Shown: positions 1 through 9,089, counted from the stretch's first letter. The stretch is 64,000 bases of DNA from Acidobacteriota bacterium (GCA_016213675.1 JACQZW010000025.1:84508-148507), one strand, 5' to 3'. The notes: generated by a model from the letters alone, not told the origin. Program-made: numbers and translations.

Positions 1-1063
1 GGCAGGTGTCCGGATCGATGAGCTGCGCGAACGGGATGGGCACGAAGTTGCCGCCCTGCATCGAGATCATCACGGCGTTCCCGCCGGACAGCAGGTACTT
101 GGCGGCGCAGTAGCCGAGGTCGCGGGTGTACTCCAGGTCGAAGGGGACCGGGTCGGCGCAGCGCAGCTCGTAGCCGATGTTCTTGGCGACGATGGTGGTT
201 TTGAGGTCGAAGTCTTTCAGCCGTTTGGCGACCTGCGCCTTGAGGATCTCGCCGATGTTGACCTCGGCGATGCGCACGTTGCCGTGGGTGTCCCGTTCGA
301 CCTCCTCGATCCCGGCGAGGTCGGCGGGGTCGATGTCGAGCACCAGGCCCTCGGCGATGATCGCGACGCCGTCACGCCGGCCGGCGGCGAGGCGCTTGAC
401 GATCGCTCCGGACAGGGTATCGACGATCGCCTTGAGGTGGACGCGGCGATCGAGGAACTCTTCCGGGATCAGCGTCAGCGTCGCGCCGGCCGCCTTGCCG
501 ATGCCGAGCGCGAGGTGGCCGGCCTTGCGCCCCATCGTGATGACGAAGTACCAGCGCGACGTGGTGCGGGCGTCGACCATCAGGTTCTTGACGATCTCGA
601 CGCCGAGATGGCGGGCGGTCTGGAACCCGAAGGTGTCGACGTAGGCCGGGAGGTCGAGGTCGTTGTCGATGGTCTTCGGCACGTGGACGACGCGGATCCG
701 GCCGTCGGCCCGCTCGGCCAGCTTCATCGCCGAGAACGCGGTGTCGTCGCCGCCGATGGTGATGAGCTGGGCGACGTTCAGGCGCAGCAGCGAAATCACC
801 GACTGCTCCAGGTGCTGCGGGTCGAGCGTCGGGTTGGCGCGCGAGATCCCGATGTGCGAGCCGCCGCGGAAGTGGATGCGGCTGACCTCGTCGATGGTCA
901 GCGGGGTCACCCGATCGATGTTGCCCTGCATGATCCACTCGAAGCCGTCGCGGATCCCGAGAACCTCGACGCCTTGCAGGGCGGCGCGGATCGTCGCCGC
1001 GGAGATCACGCTGTTGATGCCCGGCGCCGGACCGCCGCTGACCAGAATGGCGAGCTTCTTCAT
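1..1063 (-). CDS. PPi-dependent-type 6-phosphofructokinase (3' end cut by window)
   Basis: Phosphorylates fructose 6-phosphate in glycolysis; enzymes of this type use pyrophosphate and are reversible. The frame is open from an ATG at 1063 (GAGGTGG ribosome site just upstream) to the window edge, giving about 354 codons without the C-terminus. The N-terminal LVSGGPAPGIN loop, the GGDDT motif and VPKTIDND are visible. ATP enzymes carry GGDGS and PGTIDND at these places; the aspartate (E. coli position 104) and lysine (124) seen here are the established signature of PPi-dependent enzymes. Substrate choice is therefore inferred from two residues. It is the upstream-most of three same-strand genes, with about 160 nt to the next. 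The remainder lies outside the window, so total length and any C-terminal oddity cannot be judged. Confidence 0.9.
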   Translation of the reverse strand, partial: MKKLAILVSGGPAPGINSVISAATIRAALQGVEVLGIRDGFEWIMQGNIDRVTPLTIDEVSRIHFRGGSHIGISRANPTLDPQHLEQSVISLLRLNVAQLITIGGDDTAFSAMKLAERADGRIRVVHVPKTIDNDLDLPAYVDTFGFQTARHLGVEIVKNLMVDARTTSRWYFVITMGRKAGHLALGIGKAAGATLTLIPEEFLDRRVHLKAIVDTLSGAIVKRLAAGRRDGVAIIAEGLVLDIDPADLAGIEEVERDTHGNVRIAEVNIGEILKAQVAKRLKDFDLKTTIVAKNIGYELRCADPVPFDLEYTRDLGYCAAKYLLSGGNAVMISMQGGNFVPIPFAQLIDPDTC

Positions 1064-1224
1064 CGGCCACCTCGACCCCGACGACGCTCTGGCCCGCATC
1101 CGTGGCGGACGCGACCAGAGCGGGTTGTGTCGGGGTCCCTGCATCAAACGTAGGGCCGCGAGCGTTGCAGCGCAACCCTCCGGGACGGGCCTCGGCGAAT
1201 GCGCCGCGCGGACGTCGGGCTCGA

Positions 1225-1725
1225 CTATTCCGCGGCCCAGACCGCCAAGACCTCGCCGAGGAACGCGCGGTGGAAGTCACCGCGAGGGTAGAGCGGGAGG
1301 ATTGCGGGGTCGAGGAAGCGCCCCGGGTCGAGGTCGACGCTGGCGAGCACGCGGCACTCGAGGGCGAGGCGGGCGCCGGCGACGCGGGGCACGGGGACGG
1401 TCGAGGAGGGTTCGGGGACGATCCCGGCGGCGGACCACTTGTCGGAGTCGCGTCCGGAGACCCGACCGCACAGCTCCAGCGCCGGCCGCAGCATGTCCGG
1501 CACGAAGTTGAGCGTGAAGTGCGGCTCCTCGGCCAGCAGGCCGAAGGTGAAGCGGGTCGGCCGGACGTAGACCGTCGCGACCGGGCGGTTCCACAGCGTC
1601 CCGAAGCCGCCCCACGAGACCGTCATCGGGTTCGGGCGTTCCTTGCCTGCAACGAGCAGCGCCCACTCCTTGTCGAGCAGGTGGAACGGCCGGATCGTCA
1701 GGTCCTCGACGGCAACGCGCTGCAT
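1225..1725 (-). CDS. Flavin reductase-like domain protein
   Basis: A 166-residue protein resembling the FMN-binding split-barrel flavin reductase family, which reduces flavin with NAD(P)H or acts as a flavin-binding oxidoreductase. The N-terminal part (KERPNPMTVSWGGFG, then VYVRPTRFTF) matches the region in which these proteins bind FMN, and the FTLNF strand follows. The frame extends upstream, but the ATG at 1725 is preferred because it follows a GGGAGGGACG ribosome site and because the upstream extension is arginine-rich antisense-like sequence. It lies between the phosphofructokinase and the eIF1-like gene on the same strand. The partner and true substrate cannot be read from the sequence. 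Confidence 0.75.
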   Translation of the reverse strand: MQRVAVEDLTIRPFHLLDKEWALLVAGKERPNPMTVSWGGFGTLWNRPVATVYVRPTRFTFGLLAEEPHFTLNFVPDMLRPALELCGRVSGRDSDKWSAAGIVPEPSSTVPVPRVAGARLALECRVLASVDLDPGRFLDPAILPLYPRGDFHRAFLGEVLAVWAAE

Positions 1726-1760
1726 CGTCCCTCCCACGGCCCGCCCCACGGCGGGCGCGA

Positions 1761-2108
1761 TCACCCTTTGACCGTCCAGCCCCTCGCCCGGAGCGCGGCA
1801 CGGAGCCGGTCGCGCTGGTCGCCCTGGACCTCGACCGTGCCCGCGGAGACGGTTCCCCCGGTGCCGCACGCGCGCTTCAGCTCGGAGGCGAGCTGTTTGA
1901 GGAACGCGGCGTTGCGTGGCAGCCCGTCGACCACGGTGACGCACTTCCCGCCGCGACCCTTCGTCTCGATGCGGAGCACCGCGGTGAGCCGCTCCGCCAC
2001 GCGCTCAGGGGCGTGGGCCGAGCAGCGGCAGTCGTCCACCGGCCAGCCGCAGGTCGGGCAGGTTCGACCGCGCTCCGTGGAGTAGACGATGCGTCCGCGC
2101 TCTGGCAC
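1761..2108 (-). CDS. SUI1/YciH-like translation initiation factor
   Basis: A 115-residue homologue of bacterial YciH and archaeal/eukaryotic eIF1, which acts at the small ribosomal subunit in start-site fidelity; the bacterial role is less well defined. A short N-terminal part has a CPTCG...CRC zinc-ribbon-like cysteine pattern. The SUI1 domain follows from about residue 40, with ETKGRGGKCVTVVDGL, the KQLASELKRACGTGGTV core and VEVQGDQRDRL. Such motifs are diagnostic of the family. The start is a GTG at 2108 without a strong ribosome site, so the exact N-terminus is uncertain. It is 35 nt upstream of the flavin-reductase-like gene, so the two may be cotranscribed. Confidence 0.85.
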   Translation of the reverse strand: MPERGRIVYSTERGRTCPTCGWPVDDCRCSAHAPERVAERLTAVLRIETKGRGGKCVTVVDGLPRNAAFLKQLASELKRACGTGGTVSAGTVEVQGDQRDRLRAALRARGWTVKG

Positions 2109-2174
2109 GCCGCGAGGATAGCGGAGTCGGGTGCCGAGGTGATCGGGGACGGGGAGGAACTCGTTCGCGCTGTC

Positions 2175-4175
2175 TCAGCCGCCGTGCCTGCGGCGGAGCG
2201 AGGGCCAGGTGCAGATCGTCCCGGCGAGGGCCGAGGCGGCCACCGTGGAGGGCGAGGCGAGGTAGACCTGTCCCGGGCCGGAGCGGCCTGGGAAATTGCG
2301 GTTGACCGCCGAGACGGTCACCTCGCCGGCGTGGCGCGACACGCCGGGACCGGCGTCGATGCACGCCCCGCACGACGGTGGCAGCAGCTCGGCGCCGGCC
2401 TGCCGGAACACCTCGAGGTGGCCGCGTCGCGCGCAGTGCTCGAGGACGTCCTGGCTGCCGCACTGGATGAAGAAGCGCACGCCGCCGGCGCGGCGCAGCC
2501 CGCGCTCGAGGCCCCAGGCCAGCACCGCCGCCGTGGTGTCCAGGTCCCCGCGCTTCCCGCCGGTGCACGAGCCGCAGTAGGCGATGTCGATCCGCAGCCC
2601 CTCGACTTCGCGGGCGGGGCGGCCGTTGCCCGGGTCGCCCGGTGTCGCGATCATCGGCTCGAGCTCGCCGAGGTCGAGGTGGATCACGCTGTCGTAGGAG
2701 CAGCCGGGATCGGAGTGCAGCCCCTCGGTCAATCGCTCGGCGTCGGTGGCCGGCAGCCCGCGCCGGGTGACGAGGAACTCGGCGGTCCGCCCGTCCCCTT
2801 CCACGATGCCGGAGAACGCCCCCACCTCGGCGGCCATGTTGGTGAGCGTCGCCCGCTCGTCCACGTCCATCCTGCGAACCGCCTCGCCGCCCAGCTCGAG
2901 GACGCTACCGATCGCACCTCCGCGGCGGATGAAGTCGTGGGCGAGGAGGAGCAGCATGACGTCCTTGGCCGCGACGTCCGCCGACGGTTGGCCGCCGAGC
3001 TCGATCCTGACGGTCGGCGGCACGGCGATCCGGACGTCGCGGGTGAACCAGGCGTTGAACATTTCCGTGGTCCCGCAGCCGAACGCCAGGCAGCCGAGTG
3101 CGCCGGCGTGGCACGTGTGGGAATCGGTTCCGAGGACGATCTGGCCGGGCAGGGCGTACCGCTCGAGGACGATCGCGTGGCAGATCCCTTCGCTGCCACC
3201 GCCGCGGACCTCACCGTGCAGCCGGATGCCGGCGCGCCGGGCGAACGCCTCCTGGTGCGCCGCGAGCCGCTCGGCGAGGGCGAGCCGGCCGGCGGCTGCG
3301 AGATCGCCGGAGGTCACGTCGGCCAGCAACGTCAGGTGGTCGCGGAAGGCCAGCACCGAATCACCGTCCGTGAGCGGGACGTCGGGCCCGACCGCGTTGT
3401 CCCAGAACATTGCCGCCATCGGGGTGACGTACTCGTGGGAGAACCTCAGGTCGACGGTGACGAACCCCGCGTCGCCCGGAGCGACCGCCGCCGGTCGTGG
3501 TCCGGCCTGTCGCACGTGGGCCGCCAGGATCTTCTCGGCGACGGTCATCGGGCGCGGCGGCGTGGCGATCGCCGGCGGCGTCACCGTGCCCTGGACGCGC
3601 GCGACGTTGTAGGGGAACAGCCCGCCGAAGCGGACGATCTCGGCGCTGATCGGGTCGCGGCCGAAGGTGAACGCCGTGAGCGGCAGGCCGCGGCCGGCGC
3701 GCAGGTCGGCGAGGAGGGAGAGGTCGGTGGAGGTCAACAGGCCGAGGTTGATGCAGTTCGCCTCGTAGATGCGCTCGAAGCTGTCGGCGACGGCGAGCCG
3801 GATGCCGGCCGACATCTCGGCGTACGGCGCCGCCTCGCGCGAGGAGCCCTTGCCGCGCCGTCGGCCGCACACCGAGGCGACGAACCCGCCGGCCTTGACC
3901 GCCCCCGGCTCGACCGGGCGCTGGCCCCGGCAGGTGAGGCCGGTGTAGGGGAACTCACCGAGGGCGTCGTCGAAGTGGTAGCAGGCCCGCGCAGGGACGA
4001 TCTCGTCGGTCGAGACGTCGTGCCGCAGCGCGGGCCGGGCGTCCGGATCGAGATCCGAGCCGGCGAGTTGGGCGCGGACGACGGCCGGATCGTCGGTCAG
4101 GTACAGGGTGCGGCCCTGGAGCTCGATCGTGTCCGGGCGCCGCTCGACCTTGCGCTTGTGCCACCAGTCCGCCAT
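2175..4175 (-). CDS. Aconitase-family hydratase, swivel domain fused N-terminally
   Basis: A 666-residue [4Fe-4S] hydro-lyase of the aconitase/isopropylmalate/homoaconitate dehydratase superfamily. Residues 1 to about 200 form the swivel (LeuD-like) domain with the GKGSSREAAP substrate loop near 109. From about 209 a LeuC-like catalytic part begins (MTVAEKILAAH), with GTDSHTCHAGALG near 349 and cluster-ligand cysteines at about 537 (GSCTGG) and 602/605 (PSCGACIDAG). The order swivel then catalytic is as in AcnB without its HEAT-like domain, and opposite to AcnA. All ligand cysteines are present, so it should be active; whether it acts on citrate, isopropylmalate or another acid is unknown, and no leu or citrate gene is beside it. 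The ATG at 4175 follows GAAGGCGG. It is divergent from queA. Confidence 0.85.
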   Translation of the reverse strand: MADWWHKRKVERRPDTIELQGRTLYLTDDPAVVRAQLAGSDLDPDARPALRHDVSTDEIVPARACYHFDDALGEFPYTGLTCRGQRPVEPGAVKAGGFVASVCGRRRGKGSSREAAPYAEMSAGIRLAVADSFERIYEANCINLGLLTSTDLSLLADLRAGRGLPLTAFTFGRDPISAEIVRFGGLFPYNVARVQGTVTPPAIATPPRPMTVAEKILAAHVRQAGPRPAAVAPGDAGFVTVDLRFSHEYVTPMAAMFWDNAVGPDVPLTDGDSVLAFRDHLTLLADVTSGDLAAAGRLALAERLAAHQEAFARRAGIRLHGEVRGGGSEGICHAIVLERYALPGQIVLGTDSHTCHAGALGCLAFGCGTTEMFNAWFTRDVRIAVPPTVRIELGGQPSADVAAKDVMLLLLAHDFIRRGGAIGSVLELGGEAVRRMDVDERATLTNMAAEVGAFSGIVEGDGRTAEFLVTRRGLPATDAERLTEGLHSDPGCSYDSVIHLDLGELEPMIATPGDPGNGRPAREVEGLRIDIAYCGSCTGGKRGDLDTTAAVLAWGLERGLRRAGGVRFFIQCGSQDVLEHCARRGHLEVFRQAGAELLPPSCGACIDAGPGVSRHAGEVTVSAVNRNFPGRSGPGQVYLASPSTVAASALAGTICTWPSLRRRHGG

Positions 4176-4222
4176 CCGCCTTCATTCTAGTTGCCGTGCC
4201 GGTAGGCGGGGTGATCCGGGCC

Positions 4223-5263
4223 ATGTACGATCGCCCCGTGCGGACGGCGGACTTCGACTACGACCTCCCGGCCGGGTTGATCGCGCAGCAGGCGCGACCG
4301 CGCGGGACGTCGAGGCTCCTGGTGCTCGATCGGGCGAGCGGCGAGACGGCGGTGCGCCGATTCTCGGCACTGCCCGCGCTCCTGCGACCCACGGACCTGC
4401 TGGTGCTCAACGACGTGCGCGTCATCCCGGCGCGCCTGCGGGCGCGGCGCCCGGGCGGGGGTGGCGTCGAGCTGCTGCTCGTCCGGCCGGCGGGCGGCGG
4501 TGCATGGGAGGCGATGGCGCGGCCGTCCAAGCGCCTCCGACCCGGCGTGGCGCTCACCCTTGCCGCGGGGACGGCAACTCCAATCGAGCGGGTCGACGAG
4601 GGGCGGTGGATCGTCGCGTTCGACCCGCCCCTCGACGCGCTGTTGCTCTCGACGGTCGGGGAGGTGCCGCTGCCGCCCTACATTCTCCGGCGGCAGGGCC
4701 CCGACGAGGCCGACCGCGAGCGCTACCAGACCGTGTACGCCGCAGCCGGGCGGGCGGTGGCGGCGCCGACGGCCGGGCTTCACTTCACGCCCGAGCAACT
4801 CGCGGCCGTGGAGGACCGTGGCGTCGAGATCGCGCGGGTCACGCTCCACGTCGGCCCCGGGACGTTCAAGCCGGTCCAGGCCGAGGATCCCCGCGACCAC
4901 CGCCTCGACGGCGAGGACTACGAGCTCACGCCGGCTACCGCCTCCGCCCTGGGCCGGGCACTGTCGAGCGGGCGGCGGATCGTCTGCGTCGGGACTACCT
5001 CGTGCCGCGCCGTCGAGCACGCCCTCGCGGTCGGCGGGGGCAGGATCCGCCCGGGCCCAAATCGGGCCGACCTCTTCATCCTGCCTGGCACCCGGCTGCG
5101 CGCCGTGGGGGCGTTGCTGACCAACTTCCACCTGCCCCGCTCGACGCTGCTCATGCTGGTGTCGGCGCTGGCCGGCCGGGAGCGGGTGCTGGCGGCGTAC
5201 CGCCACGCGATGGCCGCCGGATTCCGCTTCTACTCGTACGGCGACGCCATGTTGGTCGGGTAG
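4223..5263 (+). CDS. queA: S-adenosylmethionine:tRNA ribosyltransferase-isomerase
   Basis: QueA transfers and isomerises the ribosyl part of SAM onto preQ1 at tRNA position 34, giving epoxyqueuosine. The protein (about 346 residues, normal for the family) begins with the typical DFDYDLPAGLIAQ block. It carries the hallmark YQTVYA, then AAPTAGLHFTPE, then HVGPGTFKPV, and near the end NFHLPRSTLLMLVSA and FRFYSYGDAMLV. The ATG at 4223 is chosen because GGGGTGA lies about 9 nt upstream; an in-frame upstream ATG at 4196 and a GTG at 4238 are alternatives. It is divergent from the aconitase-like gene, with only about 47 nt between the starts, so the promoters must overlap. No tgt gene is in the window. 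Confidence 0.95.
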   Translation: MYDRPVRTADFDYDLPAGLIAQQARPRGTSRLLVLDRASGETAVRRFSALPALLRPTDLLVLNDVRVIPARLRARRPGGGGVELLLVRPAGGGAWEAMARPSKRLRPGVALTLAAGTATPIERVDEGRWIVAFDPPLDALLLSTVGEVPLPPYILRRQGPDEADRERYQTVYAAAGRAVAAPTAGLHFTPEQLAAVEDRGVEIARVTLHVGPGTFKPVQAEDPRDHRLDGEDYELTPATASALGRALSSGRRIVCVGTTSCRAVEHALAVGGGRIRPGPNRADLFILPGTRLRAVGALLTNFHLPRSTLLMLVSALAGRERVLAAYRHAMAAGFRFYSYGDAMLVG

Positions 5264-5264
5264 C

Positions 5265-5318
5265 AGGCAGGAAGAAGGCAGGTAGAAGACAGGAAGAAGG
5301 CAGGAAGAAGGCAGGGAG
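5265..5318. repeat. Short purine-rich tandem repeat
   Basis: Four to five imperfect copies of an 11-12 nt unit (AGGAAGAAGGC) directly follow the queA stop codon. It is low-complexity sequence between queA and the convergent sat gene; no coding potential or hairpin is evident. Confidence 0.7.
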
Positions 5319-5399
5319 ACTCTCGGTCGTCGTCGCTTCAGTCTGCCCTTCCTCTACCCTTTTCCTGTTCTTGGTCTGACCTCTTCCTGCCCCCGACAC

Positions 5400-5430
5400 A
5401 CAAGAAAGCCGGGACCTCGCGGCCCCGGCC
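5400..5430 (-). terminator. Rho-independent terminator of sat
   Basis: Read on the minus strand, a GC-rich inverted repeat (GCCGGGGCC, loop GCGA, GGTCCCGGC) spans 5408-5429 and is followed by TTTCTT. It lies about 35 nt after the sat stop codon. Confidence 0.75.
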
Positions 5431-5465
5431 AGTAGAACAGGAGACGCCCCGCAGGGCGATGAGAG

Positions 5466-6731
5466 CTACTTCTTCACGTCGCCGGTAGCGGCGCCGTGGA
5501 GCTTGACCTCGACCTTCTCCTCGAGCTTGTCGTAATACTCCTTGAGGACCGCGATGACCTCGGGCTTCGAGAACTCGGCCGGGACCGGCTTGCCCTCGCT
5601 CATGAGCTTGCGCAGCAGGGTGCCGGAGAGGAGCAGGCGGGCGCCGCCCTTGTAGTTGCCGTTGTCGTCGATGACGGCCTTGCTGTCGTGCGGGCAGGTC
5701 TTCATCGAGGCCATCGTGCCGCACTCGTAGCAGTAGAACGTCCAGTCCATGCAGAGCGGCTTGAGAGCCAGGGCGTCCTGGGGGATCTCGAGGAAGATCT
5801 TCTGCGCGTCGAACGGCCCGTAGTAGTCGCCGACGCCGGCGTGGTCACGGCCGACGATGAGGTGGGAGCAGCCGTAGTTCTGGCGGAACACGGCGTGGAG
5901 CAGCGCCTCGCGCGGACCGGCGTAGCGCATGTCCAGCGGGTAGCCGGCCATCGCGACGCGCTCCTTGCGGAAGTACTTGTTGACCAGGGCGTCGATCGCC
6001 TTGACGCGGACGTCCGCCGGGATGTCGCCGGGCTTCAGCTTGCCGACGAGCTGGTGGATGTACACGCCGTCGCACACCTCGATGGCGATCCAGGCGAGAT
6101 AGGCGTGCGAGCCGTGCATCGGGTTGCGGAGCTGGAGGGCGGCGACGGTGTTCCAGCCGCGCTCCTCGAACATCTTGCGGGACTCGGCCGGGCGCTGGTA
6201 GAGCCCCTTGAACTGCTCGGGGAAGTACGACTCGGAGAGGACCTTGACCGGACCGGCGAGGTTGACGTCGGCCTGGTCCATCACCATCTTGACGCCCGGG
6301 TGCGCCGGGTCGGTGGTGCGGAACACCTGCTGGCACTCGTGGTTCTTGTCGATGGTGTACTTCTCGGTGACCTTCATTGTCGCCATCAGGGTGCCGGTCT
6401 CGGTGTCCCACAGCGCGACCTCCTCGCCGATGGTGATCGTGGCGGCGAGGTCCTTGGTGGCCGAGAGGGTGATCGGGATCGGCCAGAACAGGCCGTTCTT
6501 CGAGGGCATCGAGTAGGTGTCGCAGCACCCCTTCCAGTCCTCGTAGCCCATGAAGCCGTCGAGGGGCGTGAAGCCGCCGATGCCCATCATGATCAGGTCG
6601 CCGCACTCGCGGCTGGTGATCGGTACCTTCTTCAGGCCGGCCGCCTTCTTCACCTCGTCGGCGAGCGCCTTGCCCTCCAGCAGCAGCGGTTTGAGTTCCT
6701 TGCTTCCGTGCGGCGGTACCAGTTTGCTCAT
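5466..6731 (-). CDS. sat: Sulfate adenylyltransferase (ATP sulfurylase), dissimilatory type
   Basis: Catalyses ATP + sulfate to adenosine 5'-phosphosulfate (APS) + PPi, the activation step of sulfate reduction, or the reverse in sulfur oxidisers. The 421-residue length fits the single-domain homo-oligomeric enzymes of sulfate reducers. The catalytic [10 protein letters not shown] loop is near residue 200 and [17 protein letters not shown] near 290. A C-terminal CYECG...CPHDS cysteine set is the zinc site typical of dissimilatory Sat. There is no APS-kinase domain. The ATG at 6731 follows a strong AAGGAGGAACCGC site. A Rex-type operator lies about 170 nt upstream and a terminator follows. It shares strand and probable regulation with the apr-qmo genes beyond the intervening pepF-like gene. 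Confidence 0.96.
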   Translation of the reverse strand: MSKLVPPHGSKELKPLLLEGKALADEVKKAAGLKKVPITSRECGDLIMMGIGGFTPLDGFMGYEDWKGCCDTYSMPSKNGLFWPIPITLSATKDLAATITIGEEVALWDTETGTLMATMKVTEKYTIDKNHECQQVFRTTDPAHPGVKMVMDQADVNLAGPVKVLSESYFPEQFKGLYQRPAESRKMFEERGWNTVAALQLRNPMHGSHAYLAWIAIEVCDGVYIHQLVGKLKPGDIPADVRVKAIDALVNKYFRKERVAMAGYPLDMRYAGPREALLHAVFRQNYGCSHLIVGRDHAGVGDYYGPFDAQKIFLEIPQDALALKPLCMDWTFYCYECGTMASMKTCPHDSKAVIDDNGNYKGGARLLLSGTLLRKLMSEGKPVPAEFSKPEVIAVLKEYYDKLEEKVEVKLHGAATGDVKK

Positions 6732-7119
6732 GCGGTTCCTCCTTGGCGTCTCGCGCCTCGTTGACGTTTCGCCTTGCGGCGGTTCCTGGGTCTAGCCGGC
6801 GACACCGCGACCGTCGCGCCTCGACGCGCGAGCTCCCGGCCGCGGCGATGGGACCGATCCATGCACTCCGTTCCCGCGTCGAGTGACGGAAGCAAGTTTT
6901 GTACCAGATTTCACAATCATCAGGGAGGCCGATGCGCGTGGTGTCTCGGGGCGATCTTGCCCCGATCTGGGGAGGCTGCGTAACGGCTGGCCTCGCGCTG
7001 TTACGCGTGCTACACGGGACGGTCGGGACCGGGGCGAACGCGCTGCGCCGTTGACCGTCGAGAGAGCAGGACGTGGGGTACACTCTCCAGTCCGCCCGGA
7101 CTGGCGGACGGAGGGTCGC
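6732..7119. other. Divergent sat / peptidase intergenic region
   Basis: This roughly 390 nt gap holds the long 5' leader and promoter region of sat (minus strand) and the upstream region of the peptidase gene (plus strand). The only clear element is the Rex-type palindrome at 6899-6916. I saw no convincing -10/-35 pair, riboswitch or small gene in the rest. Confidence 0.6.
6899..6916 (-). promoter_or_regulatory. Rex-type redox operator upstream of sat
   Basis: On the minus strand the 18-mer reads TTGTGAAATCTGGTACAA. The Rex consensus is TTGTGAANNNNTTCACAA; the left half is perfect and the right half matches at ACAA. Rex is an NADH-sensing repressor, known to repress sat in Desulfovibrio. The same form, TTGTGAANNNNGGNACAA, recurs before aprB. 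No rex gene is in the window, so the binding protein is inferred. Confidence 0.7.
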
Positions 7120-8988
7120 ATGGGGAGAATGGTCGTCACCATGTTGCTGTTGGGAGCCGTCATGACCGGAGCAGCCGCCGCCAACGACGCCAAGGCCGTC
7201 GCCGAAAGACACCGCTGGAACCTCGACGATCTATACCCGAGCTCGGCGGAGTTCGACGCCGCCCGGAAGGCCCTCGCCGGCAGGCTTCCCGGGCTCGAGG
7301 AGCACCGGGGGCGGTTGTCCGCCTCGCCCGCGGCGATGAAGGCGGCGCTCGACGCCTTCTTCGGCGTCGCCAAGGACCTCAACCGCATCTCCTCGTTCGC
7401 CGGGATGCGCTCCGACGAGGACACCCGCGTCGCCGCCACGCTCGGAGCCCGCCAGGAGGTGCAGCAGCTCTCGACCGAGTTCGCCGCGCGGACCTCGTGG
7501 CTGGCGCCGGAGGTCTTGGCGCTACCGGCCGGGACCGTGGAGAAGTTCCTCGCGGCCGAGCCGGGCCTCGCCCCGTACCGGTTCTTCCTGCTCGACCTCG
7601 AGCGGCAGAGGGCACACACGCTGTCGCCCGCCGAGGAGAAGCTCCTGGCGCAGGCCGGCCTCGTCGCTCCGGCGGCATCGTCGCTCTACGGCGTGCTGCA
7701 CAACGCCGACATGCCGTTCCCGGACGTCACCCTGTCGGACGGGACCAAGGTCCGCCTCGACAGCTCGGCCTACACCAAGTACCGGGCCCTGCCAAACCGT
7801 GACGACCGCATCCTCGTCTTCCGCGAGTTCTGGAGGGTGCACCGGGAGTTCGAGCGGACGTTCGGCGTCGCCCTCGACGCCCAGACCAAGCGTGACCTCT
7901 TCTACGCGCGGGCCCGCAACTACGACTCCTGCCTGGCCGCGGCGCTCGACGGTGGGAACGTCCCGGAGTCCGTCTATCGCACGCTAATCTCCGAAGCCAA
8001 CCGCGCGCTGCCCACCCTGTACCGCGCGTTCAAGCTGCGTTCCAGGCTCCTCGGTATCCCCGACCTGGCCTACCACGACATCTACCCGCCGCTGGTGCCG
8101 AGCCTGAAGTGGGAGTTCCCCATCGAGACCGGCGAGAGGCTGGTCGTCGACGCGGTCATGCCCCTCGGGCGGGAGTACGCCGGAGTGGTGGAGAAGGGCT
8201 TCGCCTCGCGCTGGATGGACGCCTACCCGCAACCCGGCAAGCGCTCGGGTGCCTACTCGAACGGCTCGGCGTACGACGTCCACCCGTACGTGCTGATGAA
8301 CTACAACGACGACTACGAGAGCGTGTCGACGCTGGCCCACGAGTGGGGTCACGCGATGCATTCCTCGCTGGCGAACGCAGCCCAGCCCTACCCGACGGCG
8401 GACTACTCGATCTTCGTCGCCGAGGTCGCCTCGACCTTCAACGAGGCGCTGCTGCTCAAGAAGATGCTCGGCGAGGCGAAGACCGACGACGAGCGGCTCT
8501 ACCTGCTCGGCTCGTACCTCGAGGGGCTGCGCGGGACGTTCTTCCGCCAGGCGATGTTCGCCGAGTTCGAGCTGGCCATCCACGAGGCTGCCGAGCGCGG
8601 CGAGGCGCTGACCGGGGAGAAGCTGTCGGCGATGTACGGCGAGCTGCTGCGCCGCTACCACGGCCACGATGCGGGGGTCGTCCGGATCGACGACGCCTAC
8701 ACCGTCGAGTGGGCGTATATCCCGCACTTCTACTACAACTTCTACGTCTACCAGTACGCCACGTCGCTGGCGGCGTCGACGCAGCTCGCGCGCGAGGTGA
8801 TCGACGGGAAGCCGGGCGCCCGCGAGCGCTACCTCGGGCTTCTGAAGGCCGGCGGCTCGCGCTACCCCTACGAGCTGCTCAAGGAAGCCGGCGTCGACCT
8901 CGCCTCGCCGGCGCCGTACCGTGCCCTGGAAGCCCAGATGAACTGGGCGATGGACGAGATCGAGAAGCTCGTCGCCACCAAGAAGTAG
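7120..8988 (+). CDS. pepF: Exported oligoendopeptidase F (M3B metallopeptidase)
   Basis: A 622-residue zinc peptidase of the M3B family, which cuts medium-length peptides. The zinc motif is HEWGH at residues 407-411 (LAHEWGHAMHSS), with the third ligand in the downstream EVASTFNEALL helix. Residues 1-22 look like a signal peptide (MVVTMLLLGAVMTGAAAA), so it probably works in the periplasm or outside; many family members are cytoplasmic. Translation could in principle extend upstream, but the ATG at 7120 begins the signal sequence and follows GGAGGGTCGC. It is divergent from sat and convergent with qmoC, and splits the sulfur genes without an obvious link to them. A hairpin after the stop probably terminates it. 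Confidence 0.92.
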   Translation: MGRMVVTMLLLGAVMTGAAAANDAKAVAERHRWNLDDLYPSSAEFDAARKALAGRLPGLEEHRGRLSASPAAMKAALDAFFGVAKDLNRISSFAGMRSDEDTRVAATLGARQEVQQLSTEFAARTSWLAPEVLALPAGTVEKFLAAEPGLAPYRFFLLDLERQRAHTLSPAEEKLLAQAGLVAPAASSLYGVLHNADMPFPDVTLSDGTKVRLDSSAYTKYRALPNRDDRILVFREFWRVHREFERTFGVALDAQTKRDLFYARARNYDSCLAAALDGGNVPESVYRTLISEANRALPTLYRAFKLRSRLLGIPDLAYHDIYPPLVPSLKWEFPIETGERLVVDAVMPLGREYAGVVEKGFASRWMDAYPQPGKRSGAYSNGSAYDVHPYVLMNYNDDYESVSTLAHEWGHAMHSSLANAAQPYPTADYSIFVAEVASTFNEALLLKKMLGEAKTDDERLYLLGSYLEGLRGTFFRQAMFAEFELAIHEAAERGEALTGEKLSAMYGELLRRYHGHDAGVVRIDDAYTVEWAYIPHFYYNFYVYQYATSLAASTQLAREVIDGKPGARERYLGLLKAGGSRYPYELLKEAGVDLASPAPYRALEAQMNWAMDEIEKLVATKK

Positions 8989-8994
8989 CGGGTT

Positions 8995-9016
8995 GGGGCG
9001 GGGCTCGTCCCCGCCC
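8995..9016 (+). terminator. Hairpin after pepF-like gene
   Basis: GGGGCGGGG, loop CTCG, TCCCCGCCC begins 7 nt after the stop codon. It has no following T-run, so it may act as a weak or bidirectional terminator between convergent genes. Confidence 0.5.
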
Positions 9017-9040
9017 ATCTCCAGAGATCGACATGACGCG

Positions 9041-9068
9041 AAAAGGGGAGAGGCAAGCCCCTCCCCTA
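9041..9068 (-). terminator. Terminator of the apr-qmo gene run
   Basis: On the minus strand GGGGAGGGGC, a short loop and CCTCTCCCC are followed by TTTT, about 20 nt beyond the qmoC stop codon. Confidence 0.7.
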
Positions 9069-9089
9069 GGTTCTTCGCGGCGAATCAGC

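Noticed and set aside
2013..4190. Long open frame antisense to the aconitase-like gene
   Set aside because: It is arginine/glycine/alanine-rich, has no domain, and is the shadow of a real gene with clear motifs; GC-rich codon use opens antisense frames.
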